Assembly: GCA_039908345.1 (NCBI GenBank)
Contig: JAMOBD010000004.1
Location: 1-64,000, forward strand
Length of the DNA: 64,000 bases
Source: Magnetospirillum sp. WYHS-4
GTDB lineage: Bacteria > Pseudomonadota > Alphaproteobacteria > Rhodospirillales > GLO-3
Direction of reading: 5' to 3'
This document shows, piece after piece, positions 43,734 through 53,816 of the stretch. The notes below the pieces were generated by a model. It was not told the DNA's origin, ran no database searches, and saw only the letters and a list, made by a program, of their open reading frames with translations. A program made the translations under genes and the position numbers. Each line of letters opens with the position of its first letter. The first letter of the stretch is position 1.

Positions 43734-44527
43734 CCGCTTTCCCCCGCCAGCGCGGTCAGAGCCGCGCGGTGGGCGGCCGCGTCGCCGGCCGCAAGCACGC
43801 GGCTGCCGGAGGCGACGGTCAAGGGCCGACCCTCCCAGTCGCTGATGACGCCACCGGCGCCTTCCACCACCGGCACCAGGGCGCAGTAGTCGTAAGGCTT
43901 CAGGGACGCCTCGCAGACCAGGTCCACGGTGCCGTTGGCCAGCAGGCCGTAGGCGTAGCAGTCGGCCCCATAGAGGGATTTCTTGACCCGGCCGCGCAGG
44001 CGGTCGAAGGCTTCCGCCTCGGCCCCCGCGAACATGTGGGGCGTGGTGGCGTAGAGCCAGCCCCGCGCGAGGTCGGCGCAGGCCCGGACCCGGACTTCCC
44101 GCCCATCGAAGAGGGTGGGGCGGCCCTTGACGCCGACCCAGCGCTCGCCGGTCGCCGGGGTCTCGATGACGCCGACCACCGGCCGGCCCTTGTAGGTCAG
44201 GGCGATCAGGCTACCGAACAAGGGCTTGCCGGTGACGAAGCCCTGGGTGCCGTCGATGGGGTCGATCACCCAGATGTAATCGGCTTCCATGCGGGTGCGG
44301 CCGTGTTCCTCGCCGAAGATGCCGTGGTCGGGGAAGGCCTGTTCGATCAGGGCGCGCAACGCCGCTTCGATTTCCCGGTCGGCGATGGTGACCGGCGAGG
44401 AATCGGCCTTGTCGTCCACGGCAAAAGCGCCGCGGAAGTACTTCCTGGCGATGGGACGGGCGGCGTCCGCCAGCCGGATGGCCAGCGCGGCGAAGACGTC
44501 GAGGTCGCGGCCGGTGGGCTCACTCAT
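43730..44527 (-). CDS. hisN: Histidinol-phosphatase (inositol monophosphatase family)
   Basis: 265 residues. Lithium-sensitive phosphatase motifs: GEEHG (metal Glu), WVIDPIDGTQGF (DPIDGT) and the C-terminal KPYDYCALVPVVEGAGG, typical of the HisN branch, as opposed to the D-x-A of inositol phosphatases. It removes phosphate from histidinol-phosphate. It starts inside the 55-residue ORF upstream and overlaps the cyclase gene by four bases. Confidence 0.88.
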   Translation of the reverse strand: MSEPTGRDLDVFAALAIRLADAARPIARKYFRGAFAVDDKADSSPVTIADREIEAALRALIEQAFPDHGIFGEEHGRTRMEADYIWVIDPIDGTQGFVTGKPLFGSLIALTYKGRPVVGVIETPATGERWVGVKGRPTLFDGREVRVRACADLARGWLYATTPHMFAGAEAEAFDRLRGRVKKSLYGADCYAYGLLANGTVDLVCEASLKPYDYCALVPVVEGAGGVISDWEGRPLTVASGSRVLAAGDAAAHRAALTALAGESG

Positions 44528-44687
44528 GCTGCGGCTTGATCCGGTAGATGGGCGTGAGCGGCACCTCCATGGGCGCCCCGGCGAATTCGGGGCGCGGCAC
44601 CAGCAGGTTGCCGGTCATGCTGACGGCCCACAACAACCACGTGACCAAGGTCGCCACGCCGATCAACTTCAGAAACAAATCGAACAT
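44520..44687 (-). CDS. 55-residue small membrane protein upstream of hisN
   Basis: Short ORF: MFDLFLKLIGVATLVTWLLW, then AVSMTGNLLVPRPEFAGAP and VPLTPIYRIKPQHE. One membrane helix (residues about 5-26) and a short polar tail. It overlaps the hisN start by eight bases, typical of coupled translation. Family not recognised. Confidence 0.6.
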   Translation of the reverse strand: MFDLFLKLIGVATLVTWLLWAVSMTGNLLVPRPEFAGAPMEVPLTPIYRIKPQHE

Positions 44688-44939
44688 CCGTTGGCCCAAT
44701 CCCCATGAAGCCCATGCGCTTTGCGGCGCAGTCTACCGCCAAGCCCCGGCCGGTTCAACGGCGGCGGATACGAGTGTCGCCAGCACACGATATGACCGGA
44801 TTTTGCAGCCTGCGATCCGTTCGGTTCGATTTGGCCTATCCCCGTTTGCCGGTGGGGCCGATATCCTTCTGATTTCCAGGGATTTTCCGGTCCCCTCCCG
44901 TTCCGGGTGACGCCAGGTAACCCCCTGGCAAAAAAGGAC

Positions 44940-44968
44940 TTGACCTTCGCGTGGAACTAAAATAGAAC
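44940..44968 (+). promoter_or_regulatory. lexA promoter
   Basis: TTGACC, 17-base spacer, TAGAAC. The -10 lies within the SOS box, so LexA binding would block it. The 371-base gap before lexA holds this promoter and the two LexA sites and no gene. Confidence 0.55.
44954..44968 (+). promoter_or_regulatory. LexA-binding SOS box 1
   Basis: GAAC-TAAAATA-GAAC is a perfect alphaproteobacterial LexA direct repeat (GAAC-N7-GAAC, the complement of GTTC-N7-GTTC). Confidence 0.88.
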
Positions 44969-44976
44969 AGTGTTGC

Positions 44977-44991
44977 GTTTGTTGTTTGTTC
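44977..44991 (+). promoter_or_regulatory. Possible second LexA-binding site
   Basis: GTTT-GTTGTTT-GTTC matches GTTC-N7-GTTC with one mismatch. It lies eight bases after box 1, downstream of the predicted -10. Confidence 0.5.
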
Positions 44992-45058
44992 GGGCTGGAA
45001 GGTTGCGCGGCCCGTTCGGAGCCGTCATCCGAAGAACAAGAGAATCGAGGGACGCCCC

Positions 45059-45793
45059 ATGCTGACCAAGAAGCAATACGATTTGCTGATCTTCATCGAC
45101 CAGCGCCTGCGCGACACCGGCATCTCGCCGTCCTTCGAGGAAATGAAGGAGGCTCTGCAGCTCAAGTCCAAGTCGGGCATCCACCGCCTGATCACCGGGC
45201 TGGAGGAACGGGGTTTCCTGCGCCGCCTCGCCCACCGGGCGCGGGCCTTGGAAGTCATCCGCCTGCCGGAAAACATGGGGGCCGGGGTCAGCTTGCCAAC
45301 CCGTGCGCCCTATACCCGACGCATGGCCCGCGGCCGCAGTGTCCCCTCGCTGTTCCATCGCGGCGAATTCCGTTTGGCCGGCATCAACACCCAGGCACGG
45401 CCGCGCGGGGCCTCGGTCGAACTTCCGCTGTGGGGCAAGATCGCCGCCGGCACGCCCATCGAGGCGTTGCGCGACAATACCGAATTCGTCGAAATCCCGG
45501 CCAGCCTGCTTGGGGCTGGCGAACACTACGCCCTGGAAGTGGAAGGCGACTCGATGATCGAAGCCGGAATCCACGATGGCGACGTGGTGGTCGTCCGCTA
45601 CGCCGAGAATGCGGAGAACGGCACCATCGTGGTGGCCTTGGTCAACAATGAAGAAGTGACCCTGAAGCGCATGCGCCGAAAAGGCCATGCCGTCGCCCTG
45701 GAACCGGCCAACAAAGACTACGAGGTCCGCGTCTTCGGGCCCGATCAGGTCCGCGTCCAGGGTACCCTGGTGGGACTGATCCGCAAGTATTGA
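45059..45793 (+). CDS. lexA: SOS-response repressor LexA
   Basis: 244 residues. An N-terminal winged helix starts MLTKKQYDLLIFIDQRL. The cleavage site is probably Ala130-Gly131 in KIAAGTPIEA. The Ser-Lys dyad is Ser165 (EGDSMIEAG) and Lys203 (VTLKRMRR). The extended linker is usual for alphaproteobacteria. It represses DNA-damage genes and cuts itself when RecA is activated. Two SOS boxes upstream suggest autorepression. Confidence 0.97.
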   Translation: MLTKKQYDLLIFIDQRLRDTGISPSFEEMKEALQLKSKSGIHRLITGLEERGFLRRLAHRARALEVIRLPENMGAGVSLPTRAPYTRRMARGRSVPSLFHRGEFRLAGINTQARPRGASVELPLWGKIAAGTPIEALRDNTEFVEIPASLLGAGEHYALEVEGDSMIEAGIHDGDVVVVRYAENAENGTIVVALVNNEEVTLKRMRRKGHAVALEPANKDYEVRVFGPDQVRVQGTLVGLIRKY

Positions 45794-45882
45794 TGCGGGC
45801 CAACACACGAACTGATTCGTTGGCCGGTATCGAGCGGCCGTTGAGGAGGCGGCGCCCGGCGCGGGTGGTTTCCTTCTAGTTC

Positions 45883-48042
45883 CTACAACCCCTTGTCGCG
45901 GCTGCGGGGCCGGATCACCCAGGGGCGGTTCCCCCGGTTGCCGTTGACGCTTTCCACCCGGATGCGCCCATCGCCTTCCACCCAGAGGGCATGGGCGCCT
46001 TCGCGCCAAAGGTCGAAGCGGTCGATGACCACCTGCGGCCCCCGGCAGGTCCTTCGGATCGGCACCAAGCTGATTACAGCGTCTGCCATCCGGCAATCTT
46101 CCAGCAGCGCCCCCGGCTGGCGGACCAGGGCCAGGCTGCGGCCTCCGGTGCGCAGCACACAGCCCAGGGAATCGCAACGCAGGCGGTCTCCTCCCTCCTC
46201 TTCCTCGGCCTCATCCCAGGGCGTCTCGTCCTCCAGGCCGGCGCGTTGCAACCAAGCCTCGCGCTCGAACCGCCCTGCCGCCAGGCTGGAAACGGATAGG
46301 CCGCCATCGGCGGTGCGTACCGCCAGCAGCTTGCCCTGGCCATCCACCAGGACATCGGGCAGGCGGCCGGAAAGGCTCAACAGGATACCCGCCGCGACTC
46401 CCGCCAATCCCCAAAGGCGCACGGGGCGCCGCCACAAGGAGAGCCACAGCCCGCCGGCCGTCATGGCGGTCAGGGCGGCCACGGGCATGGTCGGCAGAAC
46501 GACGGCGGCACCGGGCCAGGCGGCAACGGTCTCCGCTCCCCAGATCACCAGGTCGACGCCCCAGCCCAGCGGCACCAGGGCCCAATCCTCCAGGCCGAAG
46601 GGCATGAGCAGGAAGGCCAGGACCGCCCAAGGCATGATCCAGAACGAGGTCGCCGGGATGGCGATCAGATTGCCGGCGATGCCGTAGAGCGCCAGCCGGT
46701 TGAAGTGGTAGACGCCATAGGGCGTGGTGGCCAGCGTCGCGATCAGGGTGGTGAGCAGGATGCCGGCCGGATAGGCGACCAGACGCCAAGCCAGAGGCCG
46801 CGTCTCGGCAGGTCGCTCGCGCCGCCGGTCGGCCAACCACTCGTAGGCGGCAATCAACGCCACCACGGCCCCAAAGGACATCTGGAAGCTGGCTTCCAGG
46901 AGGCTTTCCGGACGGAACAGCAGAATGGCCGCCGCCGCCCAAGCAACCAAGCGCATGGACAGGACGCGCCGGTCCAGCAGCACGCCGGCCAGGACCAGCA
47001 GGATCATCAGGAAGGAACGGACCGTCGGGACCGTCGCCCCGGCCAGCAGGGAATAGAACAAGGCGCCGCCGATGGCCGCCGCCGCCGCCCACTTCTTGAT
47101 CGGATGGCGCAAGGCGATGAAGGGGATCAGGGCCAGCAGGCCGCGCAGGCCGACAAACAGGATGCCCGCCACCAGCCCGATATGCAGGCCGGAAATGGAC
47201 AGCAGGTGGGCAAGCCCGGAATCCCGGATGGCGTCCATGAGGTCTTCCGGGATGGCGCCCCGCTCGCCCGACATCAGAGCCGCCGCGATGGCGCCGCGCG
47301 GCCCTTCCAGGGTGGCGAGGATGCGTTGGGTGATGCGATGGCGCAGGTCGGCCATGGCCTCGGCGAAATCGTCGATACCGCGCCGCCCGGCCTCGCGGGG
47401 GGCCACCACTTCGGCCTTGCCCACCGCGTAGCCCACCCCGCCCAGTTCCATGAAATAGGCCATGCGCTGGAAATCGAAGGCGCCGGGCGCGTTGGGCGCC
47501 CGGGGCGGCGCCAGCACGGCCTTCACCCGGAGCCAGTCCCCGGCGGAAAAGTCCGGCTGTTCCCCCTTCAGGGTCAAGCGCACCCTTTCAGGCGTCCGTT
47601 CCGGCCCCAGACCGGCGACCTGAAGCCGTTCCAGCAGAGCGCGCCGCCCCTTTTCCAGGCTTTCCACCAGCACCACCCGCCCGGCGACCTGGGCCGGCCC
47701 CAGCCGTTCGTCGAGACTGGGCGCCGCCACCAGGGCCGTTCGCCATTCGGCCACCGCGAACCCAAGTGCCACCGTCCCCAGGGCGGTGGCCAATAGGAAA
47801 AGCCGTTCCACCCGCGCCGCCAGCAGCGCGACGCCCACCAATGCCGGCCCAACCCAAAGGACCGGTTCGGCCGGCAAGGCGAAGTAGAGGCCGATCCCCA
47901 CCCCCAGCAACGCCGGCAGCCAGAGCACCCAACGGTCGGCGTCCGCGGTCATCTGAGCCCTGGGACCCCGCAATGCAGCACGAAGCCACTCGCAACCGGA
48001 GGCCCAAGGATTGCCAGGATGTGAGTTAACCGGTAGGTTCAT
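45883..48042 (-). CDS. comEC: ComEC/Rec2-family DNA-uptake channel protein
   Basis: 719 residues. About ten membrane segments, the DUF4131-like N-terminal part (MTADADRWVLWLPALLG onwards) and the competence core with AALMSGERGAIPE and LLSISGLHIGLVAG. The C-terminal 130 residues lack the HxHxDH metallo-beta-lactamase motif of the Bacillus form, so this is the short form. ComEC forms the inner-membrane channel for single-stranded DNA. The start MNLPVNSHPGN is the first Met after the divergent gltX region. It converges with lexA. Confidence 0.9.
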   Translation of the reverse strand: MNLPVNSHPGNPWASGCEWLRAALRGPRAQMTADADRWVLWLPALLGVGIGLYFALPAEPVLWVGPALVGVALLAARVERLFLLATALGTVALGFAVAEWRTALVAAPSLDERLGPAQVAGRVVLVESLEKGRRALLERLQVAGLGPERTPERVRLTLKGEQPDFSAGDWLRVKAVLAPPRAPNAPGAFDFQRMAYFMELGGVGYAVGKAEVVAPREAGRRGIDDFAEAMADLRHRITQRILATLEGPRGAIAAALMSGERGAIPEDLMDAIRDSGLAHLLSISGLHIGLVAGILFVGLRGLLALIPFIALRHPIKKWAAAAAIGGALFYSLLAGATVPTVRSFLMILLVLAGVLLDRRVLSMRLVAWAAAAILLFRPESLLEASFQMSFGAVVALIAAYEWLADRRRERPAETRPLAWRLVAYPAGILLTTLIATLATTPYGVYHFNRLALYGIAGNLIAIPATSFWIMPWAVLAFLLMPFGLEDWALVPLGWGVDLVIWGAETVAAWPGAAVVLPTMPVAALTAMTAGGLWLSLWRRPVRLWGLAGVAAGILLSLSGRLPDVLVDGQGKLLAVRTADGGLSVSSLAAGRFEREAWLQRAGLEDETPWDEAEEEEGGDRLRCDSLGCVLRTGGRSLALVRQPGALLEDCRMADAVISLVPIRRTCRGPQVVIDRFDLWREGAHALWVEGDGRIRVESVNGNRGNRPWVIRPRSRDKGL

Positions 48043-48123
48043 ATCCGCATTCTGGTTGCTGCGCCTGCGAACGGGATGTAATGTGGTGTACATCCGACGC
48101 GAACTACTGTACCAAATCGCGCC

Positions 48124-49533
48124 ATGACAGTCGTTACCCGCTTTGCCCCCTCGCCCACCGGCTTCCTCCATATCGGGGGCGCCCGGACTGCGCTGTTCAA
48201 CTGGCTGTTCGCCAAGCACCATGGCGGAAAGTTCCTGCTGCGCATCGAAGACACCGACCGCGCCCGCTCCACCCAGGCGGCGGTGGACGCCATCCTGGAC
48301 GGCCTGAAGTGGCTGGGGCTGGACTGGGACGGCGAAGCCATATCGCAGTTCGCCCGTGCCGAGCGCCATGCCGAGGCGGCCCGGCGCCTGGTCGCCGAGG
48401 GCAAGGCCTATCACTGCTACTGCTCTCCCGAGGAACTCCAGGCGATGCGCGATGCGGCCATCGCCGAGAAGCGGCCGGCGCGCTACGATGGCCGCTGGCG
48501 CGACCGCGATCCCTCCGAAGCCCCGGCCGGCGTCAAGCCGGTGATCCGCCTCAAGGCGCCGCTCTCCGGCGAGACGGTCATCCAGGACGCCATCCAGGGC
48601 GAGGTCAAGGTCGCCAACGACCAGTTGGACGACATGATCCTGCTGCGCGCCGACGGCACGCCCACCTACATGCTGGCGGTGGTGGTCGACGACCACGACA
48701 TGGGCGTCACCCACATCGTGCGCGGCGACGACCACTTGACCAACGCCTTCCGCCAGTACCAGCTTTACCAGGCGCTGGGCTGGGAGCATCCGCTGTTCGC
48801 CCACATGCCGCTGATGCACGGGGCCGACGGCGCCAAACTGTCCAAACGCCACGGCGCGGTGGGCATCGAATGGTACCGTGACCAGGGCTTCCTGCCGGAA
48901 GCCATGCGCAACTACCTGCTGCGTATCGGCTGGAGCCACGGCAACGACGAGATCATCTCCACCGAACAAGCCATCGAATGGTTCGACCTGGACGGCGTCG
49001 GCCGGGCGGCGGCCCGCTTCGACCTGGCCAAGCTGACCAACCTGAATGCCCACTATATCCGCCAGGCGGACGACGCCCGCCTTGCCGACCTGATCCTGGC
49101 CAAGGTCCGGGAACGGGTCGGTGGCCCCGTGGCGCCGGAGGCGGAATCGCGCCTCGCGGCCGGCATGAAGGGCCTCAAGGAACGGGCCAAGACCTTGGTG
49201 GAACTGGCGGACAGTGCGGCTTTCTACGCCCGCGTCCGGCCGCTCGTCCTCAACGACAAGGCGGCCAAGCTCCTGGAAGGCGAAGGAGCCGCCCGCTTGG
49301 CGGCGCTCCGCGACCGTTTGAGCGGCTTGGGCGACTGGAAGGAAGCGGCCCTTGAAGAGGAGGCACGAGGCTTCGCGGAAGCCGCCGGGCTCAAGCTGGG
49401 AGACGTGGCGCAGCCCTTGCGGGCGGCGCTATCGGGTTCCAACGTCTCGCCGCCGGTCTTCGCGGTGGCGGCGATCCTGGGACGCGACGAGACCTTGGGG
49501 CGGATCGGGGACGCCCTCGGGGGGAATGGTTGA
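48124..49533 (+). CDS. gltX: Glutamyl-tRNA synthetase
   Basis: 469 residues. Class I motifs HIGG ([14 protein letters not shown]) and KLSKRHG are both intact. It charges tRNA-Glu, and in organisms without GlnRS also tRNA-Gln for later amidation. It is divergent from comEC and precedes gltA with an 80-base gap. The short spacing from comEC leaves about 80 bases for two promoters. Confidence 0.97.
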   Translation: MTVVTRFAPSPTGFLHIGGARTALFNWLFAKHHGGKFLLRIEDTDRARSTQAAVDAILDGLKWLGLDWDGEAISQFARAERHAEAARRLVAEGKAYHCYCSPEELQAMRDAAIAEKRPARYDGRWRDRDPSEAPAGVKPVIRLKAPLSGETVIQDAIQGEVKVANDQLDDMILLRADGTPTYMLAVVVDDHDMGVTHIVRGDDHLTNAFRQYQLYQALGWEHPLFAHMPLMHGADGAKLSKRHGAVGIEWYRDQGFLPEAMRNYLLRIGWSHGNDEIISTEQAIEWFDLDGVGRAAARFDLAKLTNLNAHYIRQADDARLADLILAKVRERVGGPVAPEAESRLAAGMKGLKERAKTLVELADSAAFYARVRPLVLNDKAAKLLEGEGAARLAALRDRLSGLGDWKEAALEEEARGFAEAAGLKLGDVAQPLRAALSGSNVSPPVFAVAAILGRDETLGRIGDALGGNG

Positions 49534-49612
49534 AGAGGCGGGGCTACCTGCCCAAGTACCGATCAGATGCAACGGATCGTCTCAACGGGATAGACATGGG
49601 GATATGGCGGCC

Positions 49613-50926
49613 ATGACCGACACCACCGACACCAAGCGGGAAACCGTGACGCTCACCGACAACCGGTCGGGCAAGGCGTGGGAGTTCCCGATCCTCAAGG
49701 GGTCGACCGGCCCCGAAGTGATCGACGTACGGCGTCTCTATCAGGATACCGGCTTTTTCACCTACGACCCCGGCTTCACCTCGACGGGCAGTTGCGAATC
49801 CAAGATCACCTATATCGACGGCGACGTCGGCATCCTGCGCTACCGCGGCTACCCCATCGAGCAGTTGGCGGAACATTCCAACTTCCTGGAAACCTGCTAC
49901 CTGCTGCTATACGGCCACCTGCCGACGCCCGACGAATGGGCGCACTTCGAGCACGACATCCGCTACCACACCATGATGCACGAGCAGATGCAGTTCTTCT
50001 TCCGCGGGTTCCGCCGCGACTCGCATCCCATGGCGGTGATGGTGGGCATCGTGGGCGCGCTGTCGGCCTTCTACCACGACAGCCTGGACATCAATAATCC
50101 CAACCACCGCATGATCGCCTCCTACCGCATGATCGCGAAGATGCCGACCATCGCGGCGGCAGCCTACAAGTATTCGATCGGCCAACCCTTCGTCTATCCG
50201 TGCAACAAGCTTGGCTATGCGGCCAACTTCCTGCACATGATGTTCTCCAACCCCTGCGAGCCCTACGAGGTCGATCCCATCATCGCCCGCGCCATGGATC
50301 GCATCCTGATCCTGCATGCGGACCACGAGCAGAATGCCTCCACCTCGACGGTGCGCCTGGCCGGCTCCTCGGGCGCCAATCCGTTCGCCTGCATCGCGGC
50401 CGGCATCGCCTCGCTCTGGGGGCCGGCGCACGGCGGCGCCAACGAGGCCGTGCTGACCATGCTCACCGAAATCGGCAGCGTGGATCGTGTCCCCGAATAT
50501 ATCAAGCGGGCCAAGGACAAGAACGATTCCTTCCGCCTGATGGGCTTCGGCCACCGGGTCTACAAGAACTACGACCCGCGCGCCAAGATCATGCGCCAGA
50601 CCTGCCACGAGGTGCTGGACGTGCTGGGCAAGCGGGACGAGCCCCTGCTCAAACTGGCCATGGAACTGGAGCGCATCGCGCTGGAAGACGAGTACTTCGT
50701 CGGGAAGAAGCTCTATCCCAACGTCGATTTCTACTCGGGCATCATCTTCCAGGCTCTCGGCATCCCGACATCGATGTTCACCGTGTTGTTCGCGGTGGCC
50801 CGTATTGTCGGCTGGGTCGCCCAGTGGAACGAGATGATCGAAGATCCCACTCAGAAGATCGGCCGCCCCCGTCAGCTCTACACCGGCGCCGTCGAACGGC
50901 CCTACCTGCCGATGGACAAGCGCTGA
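49613..50926 (+). CDS. gltA: Citrate synthase (type II)
   Basis: 437 residues with [20 protein letters not shown]-type core (here [19 protein letters not shown]), [10 protein letters not shown] (catalytic His), [13 protein letters not shown] and [15 protein letters not shown] (His and Asp region). It condenses oxaloacetate and acetyl-CoA. I start at the ATG giving [10 protein letters not shown], nine bases after a Met with a poorer ribosome-binding site. A terminator follows. Confidence 0.97.
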   Translation: MTDTTDTKRETVTLTDNRSGKAWEFPILKGSTGPEVIDVRRLYQDTGFFTYDPGFTSTGSCESKITYIDGDVGILRYRGYPIEQLAEHSNFLETCYLLLYGHLPTPDEWAHFEHDIRYHTMMHEQMQFFFRGFRRDSHPMAVMVGIVGALSAFYHDSLDINNPNHRMIASYRMIAKMPTIAAAAYKYSIGQPFVYPCNKLGYAANFLHMMFSNPCEPYEVDPIIARAMDRILILHADHEQNASTSTVRLAGSSGANPFACIAAGIASLWGPAHGGANEAVLTMLTEIGSVDRVPEYIKRAKDKNDSFRLMGFGHRVYKNYDPRAKIMRQTCHEVLDVLGKRDEPLLKLAMELERIALEDEYFVGKKLYPNVDFYSGIIFQALGIPTSMFTVLFAVARIVGWVAQWNEMIEDPTQKIGRPRQLYTGAVERPYLPMDKR

Positions 50927-50936
50927 TAGAATCAAG

Positions 50937-50958
50937 AAGGGGGCCGCGAGGCCCCCTT
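50937..50958 (+). terminator. Terminator of gltA
   Basis: AAGGGGGCC-GCGA-GGCCCCCTT, a perfect 9-bp stem 10 bases after the stop. Confidence 0.78.
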
Positions 50959-51072
50959 CCCGCTTTCCGGGAAAGCTCTTGCCCCGATCTTTCCACATTT
51001 TCGGCGAAATTCCGCCACGATGGCGAGGTCATATCGTCCCCGACCGGCAAGCCCGCCGGAGGGGAGGAGAAA

Positions 51073-51402
51073 ATGTCGAAGCCGTTCCGCCATACCAGGA
51101 TCGCGATGCTTATCGGCCTGGGAAGCTTGGGTTTGTCGGCCTGCACCATGAACGATCTGGCTGGCCTCGCGGATGCCATGTACGGCGCCGGCCCTTACGG
51201 CGGCGTTTCCGGCTATCCCGCCCAGCCGGCTTACGCCGCGCCGCCCAGCCCCACCTATTATCCGGTCGTCGTGCAGGCACCGAACCCGGCTCATGCCTAT
51301 GACGTCCCCGCAAGGTCTCGGAACCCCTATGCCGCACCGGACCGCCGGGACGACCGAAGCCGGCGGGAGCACGGCCGGAACCGTGACCGGGGTTGGCGCT
51401 GA
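51073..51402 (+). CDS. Predicted lipoprotein with Pro/Tyr-rich tail
   Basis: 109 residues. Signal MSKPFRHTRIAMLIGLGSLG with lipobox LSAC, so Cys24 is lipidated. The mature part is rich in Pro, Ala, Tyr and Gly (YGAGPYGGVSGYPAQPAYAA) and ends with many Arg (DDRSRREHGRNRDRGWR). A strong GGGGAGGAG ribosome-binding site lies just before. No family recognised; probably a small envelope protein. Confidence 0.75.
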   Translation: MSKPFRHTRIAMLIGLGSLGLSACTMNDLAGLADAMYGAGPYGGVSGYPAQPAYAAPPSPTYYPVVVQAPNPAHAYDVPARSRNPYAAPDRRDDRSRREHGRNRDRGWR

Positions 51403-51468
51403 ACCCTATTTGCACGAATTTCCGCGATGGGCCGGCCGGAACCGCTGGGTTCGCCGTCTCGGGCGGCT

Positions 51469-52455
51469 TCATCCGGTGGCGAAGTCCTTGGTGGCGGTCC
51501 CATCCTTCTCGTAGCCCCGCACCCGCAGGGTTCCAAGTGCCGCGTTGGCAACCGCGGCCAGGCGGGTGGTGGGGTTGAGAATGGGCGGGGAGACCCAGTC
51601 GAAGCCGTCGGGGGCCCCGTTCGTCCGACAGGCTTCCATCCGCGCCAAGCGGCCGGGGCTGTCCCAGCCGCGGTCGTGGCCGGCTTGCGGCCATTTCAGC
51701 CAGCGATTGGCGATGCTGCCCGGTCCGTCGTGGACCCAGGCTTCGTCCTCGGTTCGTTCGATCACGCAGCATTCGCCCGGCTCCCGGCCGCTCAAGGTAT
51801 AGAAGACGGGGGCGCAGACCGGGGTGGACATCAGCATGTCGCGGGCGTCGTCGTAGGCGGCGCAGGTCTCGCAAACCTGGCGCAGCAGGTGACTGGGTGG
51901 CTGTTCGCGGCGCGACAGCACCCGCAGCCGATTGAGCAGCCAGTCGGCCGGCTTGACGAAGGTCAGGCGACGCATGGGCGGCACGTTGATGGCGGCGGAG
52001 AAGCGGCCGGGCGCCATGGCCGTCAACACCCCGGCATATCCGGGCCAAGTGACCGACAGGAAGCGACCCGCCGTGCCCTCCATGCCGGCCACCACCAAGC
52101 TGCGGCCCAGGCCGTCCAGCGGCCAGTCGAGGGTGCGGAGAAGCCGGTTGCCGACACCGCAGGGGTCGGCGACAACGCCGGTGGTGCAGGCCCATTCGAA
52201 GCTGAAGTTCAGCGCCCAGGCCCCGACCGGCGCCGCCAGTTCGGCGACGGCGGCGATCTCCGGCACGTAGGGCGTGGCGGCCTTGGCGAACCAGCGTCTG
52301 GCGAGGTGGTCGCCCAGGCGCAGCAGAGGCTCGGTATAAAGCTTGCGGGCGCCGTCCAGCAGCTCCTCCAGCCGTTCCGGCTCCTCCTCGATGAGCAGGA
52401 TGGGGCCGGCGCGGCCGACCTCGATCAGCGGGATGGTCGGCAGGTCAGTAGGCAT
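51469..52455 (-). CDS. Ntn-hydrolase-like protein (C45/acid-ceramidase-like)
   Basis: 328 residues. [11 protein letters not shown] and [14 protein letters not shown] resemble the nucleophile Cys and following Arg/Asp segment of acid-ceramidase/NAAA and C45 acyltransferase enzymes, where the first Cys becomes the N-terminal nucleophile after self-cleavage; [22 protein letters not shown] (cited by content) continues the core. The call is tentative. Its start overlaps the 3' end of gshA by 11 bases, so it is co-transcribed with it. It might act on a thiol-peptide amide. Confidence 0.55.
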   Translation of the reverse strand: MPTDLPTIPLIEVGRAGPILLIEEEPERLEELLDGARKLYTEPLLRLGDHLARRWFAKAATPYVPEIAAVAELAAPVGAWALNFSFEWACTTGVVADPCGVGNRLLRTLDWPLDGLGRSLVVAGMEGTAGRFLSVTWPGYAGVLTAMAPGRFSAAINVPPMRRLTFVKPADWLLNRLRVLSRREQPPSHLLRQVCETCAAYDDARDMLMSTPVCAPVFYTLSGREPGECCVIERTEDEAWVHDGPGSIANRWLKWPQAGHDRGWDSPGRLARMEACRTNGAPDGFDWVSPPILNPTTRLAAVANAALGTLRVRGYEKDGTATKDFATG

Positions 52456-53812
52456 ATTCGCGGAATACCGGATCGACGCTGCCCTTCCAGCGCCGTTCGT
52501 AGGCGAACAGCAGCTCCTCGGCCAGGGTGAAGCCGGAATCGGCGATCTGGAACAGGGGATTGAGAAAATGGGTCTCGTCCCGTCCCAAGGCGTCGAAGCG
52601 CTTGCGGTGGCAAAGCCCGCGGTGGGCCAATTCCAACACGTCGATGGCGATGTCGCCCACCGAAGTGCCGCGAAAGGGCGTGTTGAGCGCCAGATAGGGC
52701 ACTTCCCGGCGCAACTCCTGGATTTCGGCCGGAGTCCAGTCCTTGACCATCTGCCAGGCGGCATCCCGCGACACCGGGTCGTAGAGCAGCCCGGTCCAGA
52801 AGGCCGACAAGGCGCAAAGCCGGTTCCAGGGCCCGCCGTCGGCGCCCCGCATTTCCAGATAGCGCTTGAGCCGCACCTCGGGGAACAGGGTGCTCAGGTG
52901 GTTGGCCCAGTCGGCCAGGGTCGGCCGTTCGCCCGCCAAGGCGGGAAGCCTGGCGTCCATGAAGTCGCGGAACGACTGGCCGGAGGCGTCGATGTAGCGT
53001 CCGTCCCGGTAGACGAAGTACATGGGCACGTCGAGGGCGTAGTCCACGTAGCGCTCGAAGCCGAACCCGTCCTCGAAGACGAAGGCGGGGATGCCGCTAC
53101 GCGCCCCGTCCGTGTCGGTCCAGACGTGGCTGCGGTAGCTGAGGAACCCCGACGGCTTGCCCTCCTTGAAGGGCGAATTGGCCCACAACGCGGTGGCGAT
53201 GGGCTGCAGTGCCAGCGAGACGCGGAACATCTGTACCATGGTGGCCTCGCTGGAAAAGTCCAGGTTGACCTGCACGGTGCAGGTGGCCTGCATCATCTCC
53301 AGCCCCTTGCCGCCCACCTTGGGCATGTAGTCCCGCATGATCTTGTAGCGGCCCTTGGGCATCCAGGGCATTTCGGCCAAGGGCCACTTGGGCTGATAGC
53401 CCAGCCCCAAAAAGCCGATGCCCATCTCGCCGGCCAGGATCTTCACTTGGCGCAGGTGTTCCTGCAACTCGGTGCAGGTCTCGTGGATGTCCTGGACGGG
53501 GGCACCCGACAGTTCCACCTGTCCGGCCGGTTCCAGAGATACGAAACCGCCCCCGGCGTCCTTCAAGGCGATGACGTTCCCGCCTTCGAGGATGGGCTGC
53601 CAGCCAAAGCGGGAAAGCCCCGTCAGCAGCGCGCGGATGCCCCGCCCGCCCTCGTAGTCCAGCGGCCGCAGATCCTCCAGGCGGTAGGCGAACTTCTCAT
53701 GCTCGGTGCCGATGCGCCAGGCTTCGGGCGGCTTGCAGCCGGCCTCCATGTATTCGACCAGCGTCCGCTTGGAGGCGACGATCTCGCTCTGGCCCTCGAC
53801 GACACCCGACAT
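52445..53812 (-). CDS. gshA: Glutamate-cysteine ligase (GCS2, plant/EgtA type)
   Basis: 455 residues. [11 protein letters not shown] (active-site region), [26 protein letters not shown] and [16 protein letters not shown]-type segments match the GCS2 branch found in alphaproteobacteria and plants. It makes gamma-glutamylcysteine, the first step of glutathione. It starts just before rsmE's stop and overlaps the following Ntn-hydrolase-like gene. gshB is not in the window. Confidence 0.92.
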   Translation of the reverse strand: MSGVVEGQSEIVASKRTLVEYMEAGCKPPEAWRIGTEHEKFAYRLEDLRPLDYEGGRGIRALLTGLSRFGWQPILEGGNVIALKDAGGGFVSLEPAGQVELSGAPVQDIHETCTELQEHLRQVKILAGEMGIGFLGLGYQPKWPLAEMPWMPKGRYKIMRDYMPKVGGKGLEMMQATCTVQVNLDFSSEATMVQMFRVSLALQPIATALWANSPFKEGKPSGFLSYRSHVWTDTDGARSGIPAFVFEDGFGFERYVDYALDVPMYFVYRDGRYIDASGQSFRDFMDARLPALAGERPTLADWANHLSTLFPEVRLKRYLEMRGADGGPWNRLCALSAFWTGLLYDPVSRDAAWQMVKDWTPAEIQELRREVPYLALNTPFRGTSVGDIAIDVLELAHRGLCHRKRFDALGRDETHFLNPLFQIADSGFTLAEELLFAYERRWKGSVDPVFREYAY

Positions 53813-53816
53813 GGTT

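Noticed and set aside
45883-46300. A metallo-beta-lactamase domain at the ComEC C-terminus
   Set aside because: The HxHxDH motif and the D-V-G-Q-G-D motif were looked for and are absent.
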